DNA from: JAGTRP01 sp035255045
Lineage (GTDB): Bacteria; Pseudomonadota; Gammaproteobacteria; Burkholderiales; Rhodocyclaceae
DNA length: 28,105 bases
Direction of reading: 5' to 3'
Assembly: GCA_035255045.1 (NCBI GenBank)
Contig: DATFAA010000012.1
Coordinates: 1 to 28,105 of the forward strand
A program made the translations under genes and the position numbers. The notes beneath the pieces are model-generated. The model saw nothing but the letters and a program-made list of their open reading frames with translations, had not been told where the DNA came from and ran no database searches. Below are positions 15,366 to 24,401 of the stretch, piece after piece. How positions within the stretch are numbered: the stretch's first letter is position 1; the number at the start of each line of letters is the position of its first letter.

Positions 15366-16615
15366 AGCGAAGCTCGAGCCAAGCCCCCCTGGTTGCCCAT
15401 GTGGTTTTCCGCCTCGATGTCGGCGGCCTGGAAAACGGCGTGGTCAATCTCATCAATCACATGCCCCGGGATGCCTATCGGCATATGGTCATCTCCCTCA
15501 CCGAGATCACCGATTTCCGCCGGCGCATCGTCCGGGACGACGTCGAGTTCATCGCCCTCAACAAGCGGCCGGGCCATGCCTTCCGGCTCTATCCCCGCAT
15601 CCGCCGGCTGCTGCGGGAACGCAGCCCGGCCATCGTCCACACCCGCAACCTGGCGGCCCTGGAAGTGACCGCCCCGGCCTGGGCTGCCGGGGTGCCGGTG
15701 CGCATCCACGGCGAGCACGGCCGCGCCGTCAGCGGCCACCACCCCTCGGACCGCAAGTACCGGCTGGTGCGCCGCCTCTACAGCCCCTTCGTGACGTCCT
15801 ACGTTGCCCTGTCCCGGGATCTGGAGGACTACCTGTGCGCACAGGTGGGCATCGACCCGGAGCGGGTGGCCCAGATCTACAACGGCGTCGACACCCGGCT
15901 CTTCCGTCCCGGCCAGGGGCGGCAACCCATCCCCGGCTGTCCGTTCACCGACCCCGGCCACTGGCTGGTGGGCACGGTGGGGCGGCTCCAGGACATCAAG
16001 GACCAGACCAACCTGGCCCGGGCCTTCGTCCTCGCCCTGCAGCGGGAGCCCCGCCTGGCCTCCCGGATGCGGCTGGTGGTGGTGGGGGAGGGGCCCCTGC
16101 GCCGGGAGGTGCTGGATGTCCTCCACGCCGCCGGCATGCGCGACCTGGCCTGGCTGCCGGGCAACCGGGACGACATCCCCGACATCCTGCGGGGGCTGGA
16201 CTGCTTCGTCCTGCCTTCCCTGTCCGAGGGCATTTCCAACGCCATCCTGGAGGCCATGGCCAGCGCCCTGCCGGTGATCGCCACCGCCGTGGGGGGCAAC
16301 GGCGAGCTCATTGCCGATGGCAAGACCGGCATCCTGGTCGCGGCCGGCGACCCGGACGCCCTGGCCCGCCAGCTCGTGGCCCATGCCGCCAACCCGGACG
16401 CGGCGCGCATCCGCGGCGTGGCGGCCCGGGGCGAGGTGGAGCGGCGCTTCAGCCTCGACGCCATGGTCAATGCCCATGTCAAGCTCTACGACGGCCTGCT
16501 CTTCGATGCCGGCGTCGTCGCCAGGGAGCTCCCCGAGCTTGCCGCCGGCAAAGCCGCCGCCCTTCCCCTAACCGAAGCGAGTGCCAGCCATGTGCGGAAT
16601 CACGGGCATTTTTGA
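15362..16615 (+). CDS. GT4 glycosyltransferase, exosortase A-associated (TIGR03088/stp2-like)
   Basis: Cytoplasmic glycosyltransferase that adds one sugar to the lipid-linked repeat unit; donor and acceptor cannot be read from the sequence. The product is 417 aa with a GT-B fold. The N-domain starts HVVFRLDVGGLENGVVNLIN, typical of this subgroup, and continues with HTRNLAALE and RIHGEHGR. The C-domain has YNGVDTRLF, GTVGRLQDIKDQ, VVVGEGPLR and the GT4 donor-binding motif SEGISNAILEAMA. The start at 15362 lies in an ATGA overlap with xrtA. Its end overlaps the next gene by 26 nt. Confidence 0.93.
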   Translation: MKRSSSQAPLVAHVVFRLDVGGLENGVVNLINHMPRDAYRHMVISLTEITDFRRRIVRDDVEFIALNKRPGHAFRLYPRIRRLLRERSPAIVHTRNLAALEVTAPAWAAGVPVRIHGEHGRAVSGHHPSDRKYRLVRRLYSPFVTSYVALSRDLEDYLCAQVGIDPERVAQIYNGVDTRLFRPGQGRQPIPGCPFTDPGHWLVGTVGRLQDIKDQTNLARAFVLALQREPRLASRMRLVVVGEGPLRREVLDVLHAAGMRDLAWLPGNRDDIPDILRGLDCFVLPSLSEGISNAILEAMASALPVIATAVGGNGELIADGKTGILVAAGDPDALARQLVAHAANPDAARIRGVAARGEVERRFSLDAMVNAHVKLYDGLLFDAGVVARELPELAAGKAAALPLTEASASHVRNHGHF

Positions 16616-18515
16616 CGTCCGCGGCAAGCGGGAAATCGACCGGGGCCTCCTCACCCGCATGAACGAGTCCCAGCGCCACCGCGGGCCCGACGAGGCCGGG
16701 CTGCACCTGGAACCGGGCCTCGGCCTCGGGCACCGGCGGCTGTCCATCATCGACCTGTCCACCGGCCAGCAACCCCTCTACAACGAGGACGGCAGCATCT
16801 GCGTGGTCTTCAACGGCGAGATCTACAACTACCGGGAGCTGATCCCGGAGCTCCAGGCCCTGGGCCACGTCTTCCACACCCGCAGCGACACCGAAGTCAT
16901 CGTCCATGCCTGGGAGGAGTGGGGGACGGCCTGCGTCCAGCGCTTCCGGGGCATGTTCGCCTTCGCCCTGTGGGACCGCAAGCGGGAATCCCTCTTCCTC
17001 GCCCGCGACCGCCTGGGGGTCAAGCCCCTCTACTACGCGGTGCTGGACGACGGCCTGCTGCTCTTCGGCTCCGAGCTGAAGTCGCTCCTGGCGGCCCGGC
17101 GGGGCGCCTGGGACATCGATCCCCTGGCGGTGGAGGAGTACTTCACCCTGGGCTACGTGCCCGAGCCCCGCACCATCTTCCGCCAGGCCCGCAAGCTGCC
17201 TCCCGCCCACACCCTCCTGGTGGAGCGCGGCGCCCTGCCGGGCAAGCCCCGGGAATACTGGGACATCCAGTTCCGGCCGGACTCGAGCCTGTCCGAGGAG
17301 GACGCCTGCGCCGAGCTCAACCGGCGCCTGGAGGAGTCGGTGCGCCTGCGCATGATCTCCGACGTGCCCCTGGGGGCCTTCCTCTCCGGCGGGGTGGATT
17401 CCAGCGCCGTGGTCGCCACCATGGCGCGGCTCTCGCCGGACCCGGTCAATACCTGCTCCATCGCCTTCACCGACCCGGCCTACAACGAGGCCCGCTTCGC
17501 CGGCATGGTGGCCGAGCGTTACCGCACCCGGCACTTCGTCGAGACGGTGAACAGCGACGACTTCGGCCTCATCGACACCCTGTCCCGGCTCTACGACGAG
17601 CCCTACGCCGACAGCTCCGCCATCCCCACCTACCGGCTCTGCCAGCTCGCCCGCCGCCACGTCACCGTCGCCCTGTCCGGCGACGGCGGCGACGAGGCCT
17701 TCGGCGGCTACCGGCGCTACCTCATGCACCTCATGGAGGAACGCATGCGCAGCGTCATGCCCCTGGCCGCCCGGCGCTCCATCTTCGGCTTCCTGGGGCG
17801 GGTCTATCCCAAGGCCGACTGGGCGCCCCGCATCTTCCGCGCCAAGAGCACCTTCGAGGCCCTGGCCCGCAGCCCGGTGGAAGGCTATTTCCACTGGATG
17901 TCCGGCCTCCGGGGCCCGATGCGGGAGGCCCTGTATTCCAACCGCCTGAAGTCGGAGCTGGGCGGCTACACCGCCCTGGAGGTGTACCTGCGCCACGCCG
18001 TCAAGGCCGACACCGACGATCCCATCGCCCTGGCCCAGTACCTGGACCTCAAGACCTACCTGGTGGGGGACATCAACACCAAAGTGGACCGGGCCTCCAT
18101 GGCTCATTCCCTGGAGGTGCGGGAGCCCCTCATGGACCACCCCCTGATGGAATGGCTGGCGACCCTGCCCCTGGAATTCAAGGTCCGCGGCCAGCAGTGC
18201 AAGTGGCTGTTCAAGAAGGCCATGGAACCCGCCTTGCCCGAGGACATCCTGTACCGCCCGAAGATGGGCTTCGAGGTGCCCATGGCCGGCTGGTTCCGGG
18301 GTCCCCTGCAGGGGCGCGTGCGGGAGGCACTGCTGGGCAGCACCCTGGCCGACACCGGCTGGTTCAACGCCCGCTGCCTCGAACACCTGGTCAGCGCCCA
18401 CGCCAGCGGTGCCCGGGACTACTCGGGGCCCATCTGGTCCCTGCTCATGTTCGAGGCCTTCCTGCGCAACGTGGTGGCCGAGTCCTCTCCCAAGTCCCTG
18501 AAGGAGGCAGCATGA
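16590..18515 (+). CDS. Asparagine-synthase-like glutamine amidotransferase 1, exosortase A-associated
   Basis: A glutamine-dependent amide-forming enzyme of the AsnB fold. The product is 641 aa. The start at 16590 gives MCGITGIF, placing Cys2 as the glutaminase nucleophile; the earlier in-frame ATG at 16581 would bury it. The glutaminase domain has RHRGPDEAG, RRLSIIDLS, FNGEIYNY and SDTEVI. The synthetase domain has the PPi loop SGGVDSS (266-272), SGDGGDEAFGGYRRY and KVDRASMAHSLEVREPLMD. Members in exosortase-A loci (TIGR03108, from memory) are unlikely to make asparagine; amidation of a sugar carboxylate is a reasonable guess by analogy with O-antigen amidotransferases. The gene is coupled by overlap to the genes on both sides. 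Confidence 0.92.
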   Translation: MCGITGIFDVRGKREIDRGLLTRMNESQRHRGPDEAGLHLEPGLGLGHRRLSIIDLSTGQQPLYNEDGSICVVFNGEIYNYRELIPELQALGHVFHTRSDTEVIVHAWEEWGTACVQRFRGMFAFALWDRKRESLFLARDRLGVKPLYYAVLDDGLLLFGSELKSLLAARRGAWDIDPLAVEEYFTLGYVPEPRTIFRQARKLPPAHTLLVERGALPGKPREYWDIQFRPDSSLSEEDACAELNRRLEESVRLRMISDVPLGAFLSGGVDSSAVVATMARLSPDPVNTCSIAFTDPAYNEARFAGMVAERYRTRHFVETVNSDDFGLIDTLSRLYDEPYADSSAIPTYRLCQLARRHVTVALSGDGGDEAFGGYRRYLMHLMEERMRSVMPLAARRSIFGFLGRVYPKADWAPRIFRAKSTFEALARSPVEGYFHWMSGLRGPMREALYSNRLKSELGGYTALEVYLRHAVKADTDDPIALAQYLDLKTYLVGDINTKVDRASMAHSLEVREPLMDHPLMEWLATLPLEFKVRGQQCKWLFKKAMEPALPEDILYRPKMGFEVPMAGWFRGPLQGRVREALLGSTLADTGWFNARCLEHLVSAHASGARDYSGPIWSLLMFEAFLRNVVAESSPKSLKEAA

Positions 18516-19798
18516 AAAGAGAATCCCATGCCCTGGCGTCCGTCGCTGCCGCCGAGGACCGCGGCGAGCGCCTGCGCATCCTCCATATCCTGGACCACTC
18601 CATCCCGCTCCACAGCGGCTACGCCTTCCGCACCCTGGCCCTCCTCAAGGAGCAGCGGCGCATGGGCTGGGACACCATCCACCTCACCGCCCCCAAACAG
18701 GGGCCCTGCGCCGCCGACGAGGAGACCGTGGACGGCTGGACCTTCCACCGTTGCCGCAGCGCCGGCGACCTCACCGGCATCGCCGGCTACTTCCGCCAGA
18801 TGGCCGCCACCCAGGCCCGCATCGAGGAACTGGCGCGGCGCTTCCGGCCCCACATCCTGCATCCCCATTCACCGGTGCTGAACGCCATTCCCGCCCTGCG
18901 GGCCGGGCGCCGCCTGGGGCTGCCGGTGGTCTATGAAATGCGCGCCTCCTGGGAGGACGCCGCCGTGGACCACGGCACCACCCGGGAGGGCAGCCCGCGC
19001 TACCGGCTGTCCCGCTGGCTGGAAAGCTGGGCCCTGGCCCGGGCCGACGCCATCACCACCATCTGTGAGGGGCTGCGGGGCGACATCCTGGCCCGGGGTG
19101 GCATCGACCACGGCAAGGTCACCATCGTCCCCAACGCCGTGGACCTGGAATCCTTCGCCTACGACCCGCCGGCGGACCCGGAACTGCGCCGCCGCCTCGG
19201 CCTCGAGGGCTGCACCGTCCTCGGTTTCGCCGGCTCCTTCTATGCCTACGAGGGGCTGGACCTGCTGCTCGAGGCCTGCGCCCGCCTCCTGCCCACCCAG
19301 CCCCTGCTCAAGGTGCTGCTGGTGGGCGGCGGCCCCCAGGAGCGGGCCCTGCGGGACCAGGCCGAACGCCTGGGCCTGGGGCAGCGGGTGGTGTTCAGCG
19401 GCCGGGTGCCCCACGGCGAGGTGCAGCGCTACTACGGCCAGATCGACGTCCTCTGCTATCCCCGCCGGGCCATGCGCCTCACCGACCTGGTGACGCCCCT
19501 CAAGCCCCTGGAGGCCATGGCCCAGGGCAAGCTGCTGGTCGCCTCCGACGTGGGCGGCCACCGGGAGCTCATCCGCAACGGCTACAACGGCGTGCTCTTC
19601 CGGGCCGGTGACGCCCGGGCCCTGGCCGAGGCGGTGGAGGGCCTCCTGGCCCGCCGGGAGCGCTGGGAGACCATGCGCCGGGCCGGCCGCTTCTACGTGG
19701 AGAAGGAGCGCACTTGGGCCAGGAGCGCCGCCAATTACCGCATCGTGTACCGCAGCCTGCTGCCGGCAGGCAGCCGGGCCCTGGTCGAGGCGAGGTGA
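18512..19798 (+). CDS. GT4 glycosyltransferase, exosortase A-associated (TIGR04063/stp3-like)
   Basis: A 428-aa GT-B glycosyltransferase. After a 22-residue polar N-terminus the first domain begins LRILHILDHSIPLHSGYAFR, a distinctive signature of this exosortase-associated subgroup, followed by ILHPHSPVLNAIPALRAG and VYEMRASWEDAA. The C-domain has IVPNAVDLESF, GFAGSFYAYEGLDLLLEA, LLVGGGPQE and a GT4 donor motif in modified form, LTDLVTPLKPLEAMAQGK. The usual E-x7-E first acidic residue is replaced in this subgroup (T-P-L-K-P-L-E context). The gene lies between the two amidotransferase genes, with an ATGA overlap upstream, GGAGG in the preceding bases and a 7-nt gap downstream. Confidence 0.92.
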   Translation: MKRESHALASVAAAEDRGERLRILHILDHSIPLHSGYAFRTLALLKEQRRMGWDTIHLTAPKQGPCAADEETVDGWTFHRCRSAGDLTGIAGYFRQMAATQARIEELARRFRPHILHPHSPVLNAIPALRAGRRLGLPVVYEMRASWEDAAVDHGTTREGSPRYRLSRWLESWALARADAITTICEGLRGDILARGGIDHGKVTIVPNAVDLESFAYDPPADPELRRRLGLEGCTVLGFAGSFYAYEGLDLLLEACARLLPTQPLLKVLLVGGGPQERALRDQAERLGLGQRVVFSGRVPHGEVQRYYGQIDVLCYPRRAMRLTDLVTPLKPLEAMAQGKLLVASDVGGHRELIRNGYNGVLFRAGDARALAEAVEGLLARRERWETMRRAGRFYVEKERTWARSAANYRIVYRSLLPAGSRALVEAR

Positions 19799-19805
19799 CC
19801 GGCCC

Positions 19806-21731
19806 ATGTGCGGCATCTACGGCATCCTCAATCTCGACGGCAGCCCCGCCGACCCCGGCCTGGTGGCGCCCATGGGGGCGATCACCCGCCACCGGGGCCC
19901 CGACGACGAGGGCTGGCACCAGGACGGCAGCTGCATCATCGGCATGCGCCGGCTTTCCATCATCGACCTCGCCGGCGGGCACCAGCCCTTCGCCAGCGAG
20001 GACGGCAAGACCTGGCTGGTGTGCAACGGCGAGGTCTACAACTTCCGGCAGCTGCGCGGCGAGCTGGAGGGCGCCGGCCACCGCTTCCGCAGCGGCTCCG
20101 ACTGCGAGGTCATCCTCCATGCCTACGAGGAGTGGGGCGACGGCTTCGTGCTGCGCCTCAACGGCATGTACAACTTCGCCCTCTGGGACGGCCGCCGCCG
20201 GCGGCTCCTCATCGGCCGCGACCGCATCGGGGTGAAGCCCCTGTACTGGCGCCTGGACGGCCAGCGCTTCGCCTTCGCCACAGAGGCCAAGGCCCTCCTG
20301 GACCTGCCGGGGGTGACTCCCCAGGTGGATCGGACGGCCCTGGCCAGCTACCTCAACCTGGGCTACGTCTCGGCGCCGCGCTCCATGTTCGACGGCATCG
20401 CCAAGCTGCCAGCGGCCTCCCTGATGAGCATCGAGGATGGCTTCACCACCGTCCACCGCTACTGGGCGGCGCCGGAGCGGGCGGAGCAGGGCATCGACGA
20501 GGGCGAGTGGGTGGAGCGCATCCGGGCCGGTATCGAGCGCTCGGTGTCCATGCAGATGGTGTCCGACGTGCCCATCGGCGCCTTCCTCTCCGGCGGCATC
20601 GACTCCTCCGCCGTGGTGGCCAGCATGGCCGCCGCCAGCCGGCATCCGGTCAAGACCTATGCCATCGGCTTCGGCGGTTCGGCGGCCGACGATTTCTACA
20701 ACGAGCTGCCCTATGCCCGCCGGGTGGCGGAGCTCTACGGCACCGAACATCACGAGATCGTGGTCAAGCCCGACGTGGTGGCCCTGCTGCCCCGGCTCCT
20801 CTGGCACCTGGACGAGCCCATCGCCGACACTGCCTTCATCACCACCTACCTGGTCAGCGAGTTCGCCCGCAAGGACGTCACCGTCATCCTCTCCGGGGTG
20901 GGGGGCGACGAGCTCTTCGGCGGCTACCGGCGCTACCTGGGCAACCACTACGCCCGCCAGTTCGCCCAGCTGCCCCGCTTCGTCCAGCACCTGGCCAAGC
21001 AGGCCGGGCGGCTGCTGCCGGCGGACCGCCATTCCCAGTGGCTCAATATCGCCCGCCTGGCCAAGGGCTTCCTGGAAAGCGCCGAGCTCTCTTTCGACGA
21101 GCGCTACCGCGCCTATCTGCAGATCATGGAGCGCTCCCTGGCCGGCCGGCTCCTGGTGGGGGGCGCGGCGGCGGAGTGGGACCCCCTGGTGGAAGCCTTC
21201 GCCGGCAGCCGCCAGGACGACGCCTGCAACCACATGCTGGCGGTGGACATGGCCTCCCAACTGCCCGACGACCTGCTGCTCCTGACCGACAAGATGAGCA
21301 TGGCGGTGTCGCTGGAATGCCGGGTCCCGCTCCTCGACCACGAGCTCCTGGAGATGGCGGCCACCATGCCGGAGTCGGTGAAGATCCGGGGCGGCGTCCT
21401 CAAGGCGGCCATGAAGAAGGCCCTGGCCGACCGCCTGCCGGCGGACATCCTGCACCGCAAGAAGCGGGGCTTCGGCACCCCCATGGGAGCCTGGCTCAAG
21501 GGCGAGCTGGCCGGCGTCCTGGGCGGCCTGCTGTCCCCGGAAGCCATCCGGACCCGGGGCCTCTTCGACCCCGGGGTGGTGGCGCAGCTCCTGGCCGACC
21601 ACCGGGCCAACCGTCGGGACTACACCGATGCCCTCCTGAGCCTGGTCAATTTCGAAGTCTGGGCCCGTATCTATCTCGACCGCCGCGGCCACCAGTCGGT
21701 GACCGAGGAACTGCAAGGAATGCTGGCGTGA
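19806..21731 (+). CDS. Asparagine-synthase-like glutamine amidotransferase 2, exosortase A-associated
   Basis: A second AsnB-fold amidotransferase, also 641 aa, paralogous to the one at 16590 but clearly diverged. The start at 19806 gives MCGIYGIL with the nucleophile Cys2. The glutaminase domain has RHRGPDDEGW, RRLSIIDLAGG, CNGEVYNF and SDCEVILHA. The synthetase domain has SGGIDSS (262-268), LSGVGGDELFGGYRRY and DKMSMAVSLECRVPLLDHE. The conserved SGDGGDE of amidotransferase 1 reads SGVGGDE here, a change in a core synthetase motif that also occurs in other AsnB-like carbohydrate-locus enzymes. Its likely substrate is an acid group on the polymer precursor, but this is inference. It is coupled to the next gene by a GTGA overlap. 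Confidence 0.92.
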   Translation: MCGIYGILNLDGSPADPGLVAPMGAITRHRGPDDEGWHQDGSCIIGMRRLSIIDLAGGHQPFASEDGKTWLVCNGEVYNFRQLRGELEGAGHRFRSGSDCEVILHAYEEWGDGFVLRLNGMYNFALWDGRRRRLLIGRDRIGVKPLYWRLDGQRFAFATEAKALLDLPGVTPQVDRTALASYLNLGYVSAPRSMFDGIAKLPAASLMSIEDGFTTVHRYWAAPERAEQGIDEGEWVERIRAGIERSVSMQMVSDVPIGAFLSGGIDSSAVVASMAAASRHPVKTYAIGFGGSAADDFYNELPYARRVAELYGTEHHEIVVKPDVVALLPRLLWHLDEPIADTAFITTYLVSEFARKDVTVILSGVGGDELFGGYRRYLGNHYARQFAQLPRFVQHLAKQAGRLLPADRHSQWLNIARLAKGFLESAELSFDERYRAYLQIMERSLAGRLLVGGAAAEWDPLVEAFAGSRQDDACNHMLAVDMASQLPDDLLLLTDKMSMAVSLECRVPLLDHELLEMAATMPESVKIRGGVLKAAMKKALADRLPADILHRKKRGFGTPMGAWLKGELAGVLGGLLSPEAIRTRGLFDPGVVAQLLADHRANRRDYTDALLSLVNFEVWARIYLDRRGHQSVTEELQGMLA

Positions 21732-23071
21732 AAATCCTCTACGTCTGCCACCGCTTCCCCTTTCCCCCCAAGCGGGGAGGCAAGATCCGGCCCTTCAACA
21801 TGATCCGGCATCTCACCTCCCGGGGCCACGAGGTGACGGTCTGCTCCCTGGCCCGCTCCCTGGCCGAGGCCCGGGAGGCGGGGGGCATCTCGGCCCACTG
21901 CGCCCGCTTCGAGATGGCGACGGTGTGGAATCCGGTGCAGGCCCTGCGCATGGTGACCCGGCTGCCCTCGGCGACACCTTCCTCCATGGGCTTCTTCTAC
22001 TCCCGGGACCTCAAGGGCCACATCGACCGCCTGCTGCGGCAGGAGAAGTTCGACCTCATCTTCGTGCACTGCTCGTCGGTGGCCCAGTACGTCGAGGATG
22101 TCCAGGGCATCCCCAAGATCCTCGACTTCGGCGACATGGATTCCCAGAAGTGGCTGGAATATTCCCGCTACAAGCCTTTCCCCCTGTCCCTGGGCTACTG
22201 GGTGGAGGGCGCCAAGATGGCGGCGGCGGAGCGGCGGCTGGCCGCCAAGTTCGACCTGTGCACCGCCACCACCCGGGCCGAATGGGAGACCCTGGAGAGC
22301 TACCAGGCGGCCCGGGCCAGCGACTGGTTCCCCAACGGGGTCGATGCGGATTTCTTCAAGCCCGACGGCCAGGGCTACGACCCGGACACCCTGTCCTTCA
22401 TCGGGCGCATGGACTACTACCCGAACCAGGAATGCATGTTCCGCTTCTGCCGCCACGCCTGGCCCCTCATCCGGGCCGAGCGGCCGGGGGCCAAGCTCCT
22501 CATCGTCGGCGCCGACCCCAGCCCGGCGGTGCGCAAGCTCGGCGAACTGCCCGGGGTGACGGTGACCGGCTCGGTGCCCGACGTGCGCCCCTACGTGCTC
22601 CGCTCGGCGGCCATGGTGGCGCCCCTCAACATCGCCCGGGGGACCCAGAACAAGATCCTGGAGGCCCTGGCCATGGGCGTGCCGGTGGTCACCAGCCGGG
22701 CCGCCGCCGGCGGGGTCGATGCCGAGGACGGCGTCCACTTCAAGGTCGCCGACGACCCCCACAGTTTCGCCCGGGCCTGCCTGGACCTCATGGAGCGGCC
22801 GGCGGAGCGGGAGCGCTTCGCCCGCCAGGGCCGGGCGCGGATGCTTTCCCACCATGACTGGAAGGCTTCCATGGTCCGGCTGGATGCCATCGTCTCCCGG
22901 GCCGTCGCCCAATTCGCCCGCCATCGCAGCGGACCCCATCCCCGCCGTCGGGCCGAGGATCTCGCCGCCAGCCCGGAAGGGGCCGCCGGCCCCGATCCGC
23001 TGCACGGCCCCGACTGGCCTTCCCCGCCCGAGCGGGGGCTGCCCGGAACCCCTGGTCAACCCAATCTGTGA
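21728..23071 (+). CDS. GT4-like glycosyltransferase, exosortase A-associated (TIGR03087/stp1-like)
   Basis: A 447-aa glycosyltransferase beginning (GTG start) with KILYVCHRFPFPPKRGGKIR, the diagnostic N-terminus of this family. Further motifs are FDLIFVHCSSVAQYV, KILDFGDMDSQKWLEY, FPNGVDADFF, SFIGRMDYYPNQECM and a GT4 donor region around ARGTQNKILEALAMGVPVV. The start at 21728 overlaps the amidotransferase stop (GTGA), with AAGGA 7 nt upstream. The last 50 residues (from about 398) form a Pro/Arg/Gly-rich tail that does not look like folded glycosyltransferase sequence. An 8-nt gap leads to the dehydrogenase gene. Confidence 0.93.
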   Translation: MKILYVCHRFPFPPKRGGKIRPFNMIRHLTSRGHEVTVCSLARSLAEAREAGGISAHCARFEMATVWNPVQALRMVTRLPSATPSSMGFFYSRDLKGHIDRLLRQEKFDLIFVHCSSVAQYVEDVQGIPKILDFGDMDSQKWLEYSRYKPFPLSLGYWVEGAKMAAAERRLAAKFDLCTATTRAEWETLESYQAARASDWFPNGVDADFFKPDGQGYDPDTLSFIGRMDYYPNQECMFRFCRHAWPLIRAERPGAKLLIVGADPSPAVRKLGELPGVTVTGSVPDVRPYVLRSAAMVAPLNIARGTQNKILEALAMGVPVVTSRAAAGGVDAEDGVHFKVADDPHSFARACLDLMERPAERERFARQGRARMLSHHDWKASMVRLDAIVSRAVAQFARHRSGPHPRRRAEDLAASPEGAAGPDPLHGPDWPSPPERGLPGTPGQPNL

Positions 23072-23079
23072 GGTAGGAA

Positions 23080-24396
<1,317 letters not shown>

Positions 24397-24401
24397 GCGG
24401 A

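Noticed and set aside
17155..17172. VPEPRT in amidotransferase 1 as a PEP-CTERM signal
   Set aside because: It lies in the middle of a soluble enzyme with no following membrane helix and basic tail.
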